This document shows, piece by piece, positions 1-5,646 of a stretch of DNA of 5,646 bases. Source of the DNA: CAZHBA01 sp964530225. GTDB taxonomy: Bacteria; Pseudomonadota; Alphaproteobacteria; UBA6615. Position 1 is the stretch's first letter; each line of letters starts with the position of its first letter. The position numbers and the translations under genes were made by a program. The notes beneath the pieces were generated by a model. The model had not been told where the DNA came from. It made no database searches and saw only the letters and a list, made by a program, of their open reading frames with translations. Where the stretch lies: positions 1 to 5,646 of the forward strand of contig CAZHBA010000051.1 of assembly GCA_964530225.1 (NCBI GenBank), given 5' to 3'.

Positions 1-30
1 TGCGGCAACGACTAGGACGGTATCGGTCAT
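1..30 (-). CDS. Start of a probable PIG-L/LmbE-type deacetylase (partial, runs off the left edge)
   Basis: Only ten codons are present, reading MTDTVLVVAA. PIG-L/LmbE N-acetyl-sugar deacetylases characteristically begin with a short hydrophobic strand followed by a zinc-binding HPDDE motif (V-L-V-V-A-A-H-P-D-D-E), and this stretch matches up to the point where HPDDE would follow just outside the window. The ATG overlaps the TGA of the upstream methyltransferase (ATGA), and a good Shine-Dalgarno site (GGAGAG) lies 8 bases before it, so the start itself is well supported. If the family guess holds, the product would remove an N-acetyl group from an amino sugar, which fits a glycan-tailoring operon. 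Ten residues are weak evidence for function: many Rossmann-like proteins start similarly. Confidence 0.55.
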   Translation of the reverse strand, partial: MTDTVLVVAA

Positions 31-815
31 ATGGATTTCTCTCCAATTACCGCCATGACATGTTTCTCAACGGTAAACTTCTCATTTTGTTGAAAATGAG
101 CCTCGATATCCGTGGCCACGGCGGCTTCGCAAGTTACGTCATGGAATGTCGAGGCCCGCCAGTATTCCATGACGGCGTCCTGACTGGGATAATGAACACG
201 ATTGACGAAGGTCTCTTGGCGCACGTTCAAATGCTGCTCAAGCTCGGGCAGGACCTCGTGTTCCATAAAAGTGGTCGCACTGCGAACGACCAGCTCCGGC
301 AGGTCAAGATGACGCCCTAGTAGGTCGAACAGACTTGCATTGTTGCGGCCGTATGGACCGACGACGGCAATGACGCCACCGGGCGCCAGACGACTCGCGG
401 CCCCCGCGATAACACGCGCGGCCGATGCCGCGTAATAAAGGCCGTAAAAACACGAGATCAAGTCGAATGTCGTATCATTGATTGGGTTTGGCTCAAAGGC
501 ATCGTCTATCGATAGACCATGCAGCTCCACATTCACGTTCCCGCCGATCTCAAGCAGGCGCCGGCGGGCGACCTCGAGCGATTCAGTTGAGATATCAACA
601 CCGGTTAATTCCCGGCAATCCGGTCGTGACCCATAAAGAACGAGCTGGTTTCCGGTGCCACAGCATAGGTCGAGCACCCGAGCAGCTGGCAGCTCATCGA
701 GCCAGGAATGGACCCAGCCATCGAAGTCGGCATCACCGAACTGACGATTGGCGTTTGCCCGCGTTTCCACGCCATCGGTGGACGTGGCCTTTCGAAGTAC
801 AAGATCGTCGTTCAT
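27..815 (-). CDS. Class I SAM-dependent methyltransferase of a nonulosonate/surface-glycan operon
   Basis: A 262-residue soluble protein with the Rossmann-type methyltransferase fold. Motif I is VLDLCCGTGNQ at residues 47-57 (SAM-binding glycine loop), followed by the acidic strand end GVDIS at 72-76, the FDLISCFYGLYY strand at about 117-128, and LAPGGVIAVVGP at 143-154. The C-terminal third (about 160-262) is probably the substrate-recognition part and is not recognised further. The ATG start overlaps the TGA of the PseG fusion gene (ATGA) with no clear Shine-Dalgarno site, so translation is probably coupled. Its own stop overlaps the next ATG in the same way. Family and cofactor are clear; the substrate is not. 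With HisH/HisF-type amidination genes in the operon, a sugar N- or O-methyltransferase is the best inference, for example methylation of an acetamidino group as described for PtmH in Campylobacter legionaminic acid. Confidence 0.88.
   Translation of the reverse strand: MNDDLVLRKATSTDGVETRANANRQFGDADFDGWVHSWLDELPAARVLDLCCGTGNQLVLYGSRPDCRELTGVDISTESLEVARRRLLEIGGNVNVELHGLSIDDAFEPNPINDTTFDLISCFYGLYYAASAARVIAGAASRLAPGGVIAVVGPYGRNNASLFDLLGRHLDLPELVVRSATTFMEHEVLPELEQHLNVRQETFVNRVHYPSQDAVMEYWRASTFHDVTCEAAVATDIEAHFQQNEKFTVEKHVMAVIGEKSI
39..44 (-). promoter_or_regulatory. Ribosome binding site for the gene starting at 30
   Basis: On the minus strand GGAGAG sits 8 bases before the ATG at 30-28, inside the end of the methyltransferase gene. 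It supports that ATG as a real start even though the gene is cut by the window edge. Confidence 0.7.
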
Positions 816-2341
816 TTACGCGCCATTTGGGTATTAGGATTTTCTTCGGATCGCAGCTCGGACAACCGGCTATAGTTTATCTCGCCATCACGTGGAATGT
901 ATCCGGCCGCGCGAAATAATCGGTGGGAAGCATCGTTCTCCGCCTTTACGCTCGCCACGAATGTTGCCTCCGGCCAAAGTCGGTGGGCTGTATCGAGGGC
1001 TACCTTGGCAACACCCCGGCCGCGCCAGGACGAGGCAACCAAGATCGACACCAAAAGATGTAGTGTCGGTTTATCAGGGCAAACCGGGTCCAACCGCAAA
1101 ATCCCGGCCGCCTCGCCGTCCACTTCAATGATAAGGAGACTTGCGTCCTCGCTTTCCCACTGTCGTTCAAACCAAACTCGATGTTCCTCTTCCGATGGAG
1201 GAAACGGGTTGTGGAAGTGGCGCCGCGCCGACGGTTCGCGCTGCCAACCCAGTATCGTGTCGCAATCGAGACGTGCCGGAGGTCGCAGTGTCACGGACAT
1301 GCCAAGGCTATCGTTCGCACCAGTCAAATGTATTGCAAGACGTGCCGCGCCTCGCGCATCGCAGATTACCCTTGCCGTCTCACTAATATTTGCCCGCTGG
1401 TCGGGCGCTTCCATTAAGTCACACACCGCCGAGGCGATGGTTTCGCCATCGATTGAATTGATATTACCGAGAGATAGAGCGGCGCCACGCGTGCTCAGGG
1501 ACGATGCAACAAGTTGTTGATTCTCGGCAATTACCACCAGAAGCGACGGCAGGCCGAGCGCGCAACGTTCCCAGGCACCCGAACCCGCGGCACCGATTGC
1601 CAATGTCGCTCTTGTCATCAGGTTCGATATCGCCGCCGCACCGACACCGACATGCAGCGTTACCCGCTCCTCCATATCCGCCGCCAGGACGCGTACCGCT
1701 TCAAGATGCGGTGCACCGGCACCAAGGACCACATCGATTGCGAAACCGGTCCCGCGCAGCGCCGCCAGGACCTTGGCGGTTGCATTGTCGGGGTCTGTCG
1801 CACCCAGCATGACAAGCACCTGGTTGGCATCACGCACTGCCTCCTCAAGACAACGAACGGCGGAAAACTCGGGTCGCAACAGCGCGTAGCACGGCCCATG
1901 GAATATTGCGCAATGCTCGGGCGTCAATCCATCATAGGCCTTTGGTACGCGCCCCAAAGTCGGATCGAGCAACAGATCACCATCGTGTTGCCGCTCCGCC
2001 AGATCGTCGATAACGAGAAGTTTGCGTGTCCAAGATCGAAGCGGCGTTTCGTCTTCCGCCCACACCGTGTAATCGTCGATAACCAACAGATCGCAGCCAT
2101 CCGGCCAACGCGCCGCCATAATTTCCACTGTGTGATCTTCCGTAACAAATACCTCAAACCTTCGTTCGGTAAGATCGTGACAAACGGCTATCGTCTCTGG
2201 TCGAACCGCAAATTCACAGCGCCAACCATTCGATCGCAACGCCAACGCGAGCGCCAAGCACCGGGTGACGTGCCCGGCTCCAATTTCCGGACCACCATTC
2301 GGTCGAAAGACGGCAAGCCGCTCTTCTCGTCGTGGCGTCAC
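812..2341 (-). CDS. pseG: Fusion: PseG-type UDP-2,4-diacetamido-2,4,6-trideoxy-beta-L-altropyranose hydrolase + GNAT N-acetyltransferase
   Basis: A 509-residue two-domain cytoplasmic enzyme. Residues 1 to about 340 match PseG, a GT-B/MurG-like hydrolase that releases 2,4-diacetamido-2,4,6-trideoxy-L-altrose from UDP in pseudaminic acid synthesis. Visible motifs are EIGAGHVTRC near 19-28, with the catalytic-type His at 24; LVIDDY at 86-91; LGATDPDN near 179-186; and GSGAWERCALGLPS at 253-266 followed by ENQQ at 273-276. Residues about 349-485 are a GNAT domain with the acetyl-CoA loop RGRGVA (R-x-x-G-x-A) at 440-445. PseH, the 4-N-acetyltransferase acting just before PseG, is also a GNAT, so the fusion plausibly joins two consecutive steps. 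The GTG start overlaps the upstream TGA (GTGA) and has a GAGG site 7 bases before it. The open frame continues to 2458, but those 39 residues lie inside the upstream gene and resemble no PseG N-terminus. PseG assignment is firm; the PseH role is inferred. Confidence 0.92.
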   Translation of the reverse strand: MTPRREERLAVFRPNGGPEIGAGHVTRCLALALALRSNGWRCEFAVRPETIAVCHDLTERRFEVFVTEDHTVEIMAARWPDGCDLLVIDDYTVWAEDETPLRSWTRKLLVIDDLAERQHDGDLLLDPTLGRVPKAYDGLTPEHCAIFHGPCYALLRPEFSAVRCLEEAVRDANQVLVMLGATDPDNATAKVLAALRGTGFAIDVVLGAGAPHLEAVRVLAADMEERVTLHVGVGAAAISNLMTRATLAIGAAGSGAWERCALGLPSLLVVIAENQQLVASSLSTRGAALSLGNINSIDGETIASAVCDLMEAPDQRANISETARVICDARGAARLAIHLTGANDSLGMSVTLRPPARLDCDTILGWQREPSARRHFHNPFPPSEEEHRVWFERQWESEDASLLIIEVDGEAAGILRLDPVCPDKPTLHLLVSILVASSWRGRGVAKVALDTAHRLWPEATFVASVKAENDASHRLFRAAGYIPRDGEINYSRLSELRSEENPNTQMARK

Positions 2342-4176
2342 GATGGCGCCTCGATCCACGCGGCAATAACACCTGCGGCACGGCGTCCAGCACTGTTGGG
2401 ATGGGCTGACATAAAGCGGCGCATCAATTCTCTGCGCGCCGGCGCCTTGGCGCGCCAATCGGCTTCTATCTCATCGAGCGGACGAGCGATAAACGCCAAA
2501 AGTGATTCATGAAATTCAGGAGCGCCAGCATCGAAGAGGAACAGCCCGGCCTCGAAACTTTCCCTCGCTTCTGGAGTTAGCGGTGCTTGTTCGGGGATGT
2601 CGATATGAATTAATGGCTTATCGGCGGCAAGACACCAGCTAGGTGTCGAATAGCTGCGAGATGAGATCAAAACCTTGGCGCCGCCAACAATATAACGAAG
2701 ATCAATTCTGTCGCGGTGGACTTCAATGTTCTCCGCCGCTTCCGCCGTGGCGAGGACCGGGTCTGGATCGAGATAGCGCCGACCGGGATACGGCTTGTAA
2801 AGCACCTCGTGCCCCGCTCGCGACAGAACGCGCTCGATTAATTCGGTCTCGAATGCCGCCTTGTCATTATCATTGACACCTTCGACCATCGCACCGTCAT
2901 TCGCGAGATACAGCGCCGTCGAAAGATACCAAATCGGCGGCGCGGCGCGCAGTCCTTTCAATCGACGACCTCGGCGATAGTCGCTGGGAAGCCCCACCGC
3001 GACCGATCGCGCGCGACGAAAGGCACTGGCCTCCGACACCGCCACGCCTTCGTCGTTGAACATCATCTCGATGTCGGCCACCGCACTGTCCAACTGCGCG
3101 TCATAGCGCCGAATGCGGCCGTTGATCTCGACCGTTACACCGTGCTGGAAGCCAACCAGCGGAATTCGTCTTTCACGTAATATCTTGTGCAGACCGACGA
3201 ACTCCGGATCATTCAGATGATTGGTAAAGACGGCACGCGGCCGGAGTCGCCGCATGCCGTCCAGGGTGTTTCTCCAATCCTCAAGACTTGCCCGATAACG
3301 TCCGAACTGTTCGGCCAGGATATGGACAAAGCACCTGGTCACGGCGGCGCGCGGTCGATCGGCGATTAGGCGGCGAAAAAGCCGGTCGACAGTATCGCTG
3401 ACTATTCCCTCGAGTAACCTCAGTTCCGCGGCTTCCGGTACCATGGTTTCCCGCCGACTCATGCCCAGATGCCGGAAGAGAAACCCTCGTGGCAGCATCC
3501 AGAGCGCGGTTTCCTTGCTGAGTTCGTTTTCCCGAAGCATCAAGATCGTCCCGCGCGGGCCGGCAATATCGCCTCGTGTCACAAGTCGCTCAACCAATCG
3601 GTAGATCAAGGTGCCCGGATGCGCGAAGGCTAGGCGTTGCCAAAAACTCGGTGTAGGCGGCCGCGGATCATCAACGCCTTCAAGTGTCGCGACGTCGACA
3701 TCGATCACCGAGAGCGCGGGATTATCCGTCAGCAACGCGGCCAGTGGCGCACTAAGCTCGTCGTTGAGCATCGGGTCACGGCTTGTGAGACGAACCACCG
3801 CGACCGGCCGTTCAAAATCCTCATCCTCAAGGCAAGCTGCCTTCATAATGATCGGCTGTAATTGTAGCAGCGGAACACGCGCCGCAATCAGGGCGATATC
3901 GGCATCTTCTGGAAACAGGTCACGGCACACATGGCTGAAGTCGATCGCCGCGTCATCAAGTGCGATCAGCCGGTCCGGTGTTAAGGTTGCGTCTATCTGA
4001 ACGACGCGAATTTCCGGATCGACAATCAGCGCGGGTGCGCTACTGCGGATTTCAGCCGTCGGGTTGAGCCCAAGCAATTGAGCCGCGGTTAGCGCCGATT
4101 TGGACTCAACGAAGACGATTTCCGCTTCAGCCGCCAACGGGTGGGACAAGACCACCTCTGATGTCGTTCCGGACAC
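2338..4176 (-). CDS. Unassigned 612-residue protein with a GT-B glycosyltransferase-like C-terminal half; candidate nonulosonate transferase
   Basis: I cannot place this protein in a named family. The N-terminal part (about 1-200) is an alpha/beta-looking region with several short hydrophobic strands and no obvious membrane segment or signal peptide. The C-terminal half carries features seen in GT-B transferases: IPLVGFQHG at 338-346 (a glycine-ended QHG turn), IWYLSTALYLANDG near 415-428 opening a second Rossmann-like half, VLYKPYP at 458-464, and VLISSRSYSTPS at 502-513 followed by the DKPLIHID strand. The KPYP and SS elements are placed like the HP and SS motifs of bacterial sialyl- and CDP-glycerol-type transferases, with Tyr replacing His. 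The start is GTG, 11 bases after the hisF stop, with only a weak GAAGCGG site; an in-frame TAA 15 bases upstream of it excludes a longer product. A role in transferring the finished sugar is inferred from motifs and operon position. Confidence 0.72.
   Translation of the reverse strand: MSGTTSEVVLSHPLAAEAEIVFVESKSALTAAQLLGLNPTAEIRSSAPALIVDPEIRVVQIDATLTPDRLIALDDAAIDFSHVCRDLFPEDADIALIAARVPLLQLQPIIMKAACLEDEDFERPVAVVRLTSRDPMLNDELSAPLAALLTDNPALSVIDVDVATLEGVDDPRPPTPSFWQRLAFAHPGTLIYRLVERLVTRGDIAGPRGTILMLRENELSKETALWMLPRGFLFRHLGMSRRETMVPEAAELRLLEGIVSDTVDRLFRRLIADRPRAAVTRCFVHILAEQFGRYRASLEDWRNTLDGMRRLRPRAVFTNHLNDPEFVGLHKILRERRIPLVGFQHGVTVEINGRIRRYDAQLDSAVADIEMMFNDEGVAVSEASAFRRARSVAVGLPSDYRRGRRLKGLRAAPPIWYLSTALYLANDGAMVEGVNDNDKAAFETELIERVLSRAGHEVLYKPYPGRRYLDPDPVLATAEAAENIEVHRDRIDLRYIVGGAKVLISSRSYSTPSWCLAADKPLIHIDIPEQAPLTPEARESFEAGLFLFDAGAPEFHESLLAFIARPLDEIEADWRAKAPARRELMRRFMSAHPNSAGRRAAGVIAAWIEAPS
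2349..2352 (-). promoter_or_regulatory. Ribosome binding site deciding the GTG start of the PseG fusion
   Basis: Minus-strand GAGG lies 7 bases before the GTG at 2341-2339, within the last codons of the upstream gene. It favours this GTG over the ATG at 2458, giving a 4-base GTGA stop/start overlap and a PseG N-terminus that begins shortly before the conserved FRPNGGPEIGAGH region. Confidence 0.65.
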
Positions 4177-4187
4177 TAAGTGCCGCT

Positions 4188-4946
4188 TCAGTTACGCATG
4201 GGAAAGTCGTGCGCACGTAAAACGGCCTTCGCTTCCGCCGGGGTCTGCTGAGTGAAATGGAAAATGCTGGCGGCAGCTATTGCCGATGCATGACCATCGC
4301 GGAGAGCCGCAACCATATCCTTCGGCGACCCGGCACCACCCGATGCAATCACTGGCACGTTCACCGCGTCACTCACACTTTTGATAAGCTCGATATCGTA
4401 CCCATCCATAGTTCCGTCCCGGTCGATTGAGGTGAGCAGGATTTCGCCGGCCCCTTCGGCCTCGGCGCGCTTCGCCGCGGTGACGGGATCTACCTCCACG
4501 GGGCAGGTACCAGAGTAACTGTAGACCCGATGTCGGCCATCGGCTTCGCGTCGCGCGTCGATCGAAACGACCAAACATTGGCTTCCGAAGCGCTTGGCGC
4601 ATTCCGCGATCAGTTCGGGTCTCTCAAGGGCGGCTGTATTGATTGCCACCTTGTCAGCTCCGACCATCAACAAGCGACGAACATCCTCGGCATCTCGAAT
4701 GCCACCGCCGACCGTCAACGGCATGAAACATTCATCGGCCAGGTCATCGATCAATTCGAAATCGGGCTGTCGGCCATTTCGCGTGGCGGTGATATCGAGA
4801 AACACCAGCTCGTCAACCTCACGCATGTTGTAGACCTTGATTGCCTGCATCGCGGCCCCGACCCGACGCCAGGAATCAAATGCCACACCCTTCACCAGCC
4901 CAACATCTTTATATAGGAGTGTGGGCATGATACGGATTTTCAGCAC
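4188..4946 (-). CDS. hisF: HisF-like protein of the acetamidino-modification (HisF2/AglZ) type
   Basis: A 252-residue TIM barrel of normal HisF length. It retains VDELVFLDITAT (44-55), the phosphate-binding VGGGIR (79-84), VVSIDAR with Asp130, LLTSIDRDGTMDGYD (170-184) and ASGGAG (201-206). However, the opening reads RIMPTLLYKDVGLVKG instead of the classic CLDVKDGRVVKG, so the first catalytic aspartate of true HisF (Asp11 in Thermotoga maritima) is Leu11. This pattern, and the neighbouring genes, fit the HisF2 proteins that partner HisH2 and a WbpG/PseA-type amidotransferase to supply ammonia for acetamidino sugars, rather than imidazole glycerol phosphate synthesis. The GTG start has a strong AGAGGG site 6 bases upstream and lies 21 bases after the hisH stop. 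Family is certain; the amidination role is inferred from the residue change and the context. Confidence 0.9.
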   Translation of the reverse strand: MLKIRIMPTLLYKDVGLVKGVAFDSWRRVGAAMQAIKVYNMREVDELVFLDITATRNGRQPDFELIDDLADECFMPLTVGGGIRDAEDVRRLLMVGADKVAINTAALERPELIAECAKRFGSQCLVVSIDARREADGRHRVYSYSGTCPVEVDPVTAAKRAEAEGAGEILLTSIDRDGTMDGYDIELIKSVSDAVNVPVIASGGAGSPKDMVAALRDGHASAIAAASIFHFTQQTPAEAKAVLRAHDFPMRN

Positions 4947-4952
4947 TGGTAT

Positions 4953-4958
4953 CCCTCT
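4953..4958 (-). promoter_or_regulatory. Ribosome binding site for the hisF-like gene
   Basis: Minus-strand AGAGGG lies 6 bases before the GTG at 4946-4944, in the 21-base gap after the hisH stop. It is the strongest Shine-Dalgarno site in the window and fixes the GTG as start. Confidence 0.75.
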
Positions 4959-4967
4959 ACTGACCGA

Positions 4968-5585
4968 CTAAACCGCAAGAAAATTCGTCAACAACGTAAA
5001 GCCAGCACGTTGACTCTTTTCGGGATGGAATTGGGTTCCGTACACATTGTCGCGACGCACCAATGAAACGAACCCACCACCGTGAGGCGTCGTGGCGACA
5101 ACCGCCGCATTGTCTTCCGGTTCGAGATGGTAGCTGTGAACGAAATAGAAATCTTTCTCCTCGGGGACGCCATCGAGCAATGTCGTCGGGCCCCGCCGAT
5201 TAAGCTCGTTCCAGCCCATATGCGGCACCCGCTCTTGCTTGCTCGCGGGCCGTAGGCGATGGACGGTGCCCTCGATCAATCCCAACCCGTGACAATCCCC
5301 GAACTCGGTCCCCTTGGACGCAAGAAGTTGCATTCCGAGACAAATGCCGAGCAGCGGTGTTCGACCATCCGCGACCCGCTCCAGCAACGCCGCGGCCAAC
5401 CCTCGTTCCCGCATGTTCTTCATCGCCTCTGGGAAGGCACCGACCCCCGGAAGGACAAGCCGGTCCGCCGCCTTGATAGCGGCGGGATCGGTTGCGACAA
5501 CGACATCCGCGCCGCACTCCTCCAATGCCCGCGAGATCGAGTCGAGGTTGCAAAGCCCATAATCAATTACGGCGACGGATGTCAG
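4968..5585 (-). CDS. hisH: HisH-type glutamine amidotransferase subunit (HisH2-like), start codon abnormal
   Basis: A class I glutaminase of about 205 residues that hydrolyses glutamine and passes ammonia to its HisF-type partner. The triad is visible: Cys82 in LLGICLGMQ, and His187 and Glu189 in GTQFHPEKS (numbered from the CTG at 5585). PGVGAFPEAM and VPHMGWN are also typical of HisH. The conserved N-terminal strand VAVIDYGLCNLDS is encoded upstream of the first canonical in-frame start (TTG at 5525), so that TTG is too short. No ATG, GTG or TTG lies in frame between the TAA at 5592-5594 and this strand. Either CTG at 5583-5585 is used, or the ATG at 5599 is the true start and one base is missing in the CCC run near 5585-5587, which would give MSKEPLTSVAVIDYG. 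Paired with the HisF-like gene, it probably serves sugar amidination, not histidine synthesis. Confidence 0.88.
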   Translation of the reverse strand: MTSVAVIDYGLCNLDSISRALEECGADVVVATDPAAIKAADRLVLPGVGAFPEAMKNMRERGLAAALLERVADGRTPLLGICLGMQLLASKGTEFGDCHGLGLIEGTVHRLRPASKQERVPHMGWNELNRRGPTTLLDGVPEEKDFYFVHSYHLEPEDNAAVVATTPHGGGFVSLVRRDNVYGTQFHPEKSQRAGFTLLTNFLAV

Positions 5586-5591
5586 GGTTCT

Positions 5592-5646
5592 TTACTCATT
5601 GTCGTAATTAATTTTGGTTAGGTTGCCGCCAGCGTCCTTGATCAAC
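5592..5646 (-). CDS. Possible C-terminal tail of an upstream gene (partial; candidate sugar amidotransferase)
   Basis: The minus strand from 5645 reads LIKDAGGNLTKINYDNE and then TAA at 5594-5592. Of the three frames here, this one has the most natural codon third positions (mostly G/C) and ends in an overlap with the ATG at 5599, matching the overlap style of the rest of the operon. Genes next to hisH2/hisF2 are often WbpG/PseA-type N-acetyl-sugar amidotransferases, so that is the natural guess, but the 17 residues carry no diagnostic motif. The alternative frame ending at TAA 5610-5608 cannot be excluded. Confidence 0.4.
   Translation of the reverse strand, partial: LIKDAGGNLTKINYDNE

Noticed and set aside
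482..919. Plus-strand open frames opposite the methyltransferase (482-919, 60-320)
   Set aside because: Both run antisense to a gene with clear SAM-binding motifs and show no domain, ribosome binding site or sensible composition.
2342..2458. N-terminal extension of the PseG fusion to an ATG at 2458 (548 residues)
   Set aside because: The extra 39 residues lie entirely within the upstream gene, contain an unlikely Cys/Arg-rich stretch and match no PseG start. The GTG at 2341 has a ribosome binding site and a GTGA overlap.
1514..2512. Long plus-strand open frame (332 codons) opposite the PseG fusion gene
   Set aside because: It is antisense to clear PseG motifs, has low-complexity Arg/Gln/His-rich composition and no recognisable domain or ribosome binding site. 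It is a shadow frame of GC-rich coding DNA.
3611..4000. Plus-strand Ser/Arg-rich open frame of 129 codons
   Set aside because: Its Ser/Arg/Ala-rich composition is typical of a shadow frame opposite the 612-residue gene, which has consistent codon use and tight operon spacing.
4968..5525. HisH starting at TTG 5525 (185 residues)
   Set aside because: This would remove the conserved VAVIDYGLCNLDS strand that is encoded in frame just upstream, so the true product must begin further upstream.
4188..5585. hisH-hisF as part of a histidine biosynthesis operon
   Set aside because: No other his genes are adjacent, the neighbours are nonulosonate and glycan genes, and the HisF-like protein lacks Asp11.
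5608..5646. Alternative upstream tail VDQGRWRQPNQN ending at TAA 5610-5608
   Set aside because: Its codon third positions are mostly A/T, unlike the rest of the operon, and it leaves a gap without a ribosome binding site. It is less likely than the frame ending at 5592, though not excluded.

Overview
The window is a single, tightly packed run of genes, all transcribed from the minus strand (right to left). It looks like the interior of a surface-glycan or flagellin-glycosylation operon for an amidinated pseudaminic-type nonulosonic acid. The DNA is moderately GC-rich by eye, with GTG starts, short Shine-Dalgarno sites and 4-base stop/start overlaps. Together with the protein style this suggests a proteobacterium, most likely an alphaproteobacterium; that assignment is inference, as no phylogenetic marker is present.

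In transcription order: (1) a possible C-terminal tail of an upstream gene (5592-5646); (2) a HisH-type glutaminase (4968-5585); (3) a HisF-like synthase subunit that lacks the first catalytic Asp of true HisF (4188-4946); (4) a 612-residue protein not assigned to a named family, with a GT-B glycosyltransferase-like C-terminal half (2338-4176); (5) a fusion of PseG UDP-sugar hydrolase with a GNAT acetyltransferase (812-2341); (6) a class I SAM methyltransferase (27-815); (7) the first ten codons of a gene whose start resembles PIG-L/LmbE deacetylases (1-30, continuing off the window). Spacing is minimal: 21 bases between 2 and 3, 11 between 3 and 4, and 4-base overlaps at 4/5, 5/6 and 6/7. No promoter, terminator, RNA gene, mobile element or CRISPR was seen, and no stretch over 300 bases lacks a gene.

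Proposed joint function: the PseG-GNAT fusion supplies two consecutive steps of pseudaminic acid synthesis (4-N-acetylation, then release of the 6-deoxy-diacetamido sugar from UDP). HisH and the HisF-like protein would generate and channel ammonia for an acetamidino (Am) substitution, as in the HisH2/HisF2 plus WbpG/PseA systems. The methyltransferase and the possible deacetylase could tailor the N-acyl or amidino groups further. The 612-residue protein is a candidate transferase for the finished sugar. The nonulosonate synthase, CMP-transferase and dehydratase/aminotransferase are not in the window.

The main oddities are the absence of a normal start codon for hisH (possible 1-base indel), the HisF D11-to-Leu change, the unassigned GT-B-like protein, and the combined methyltransferase/deacetylase tailoring set.
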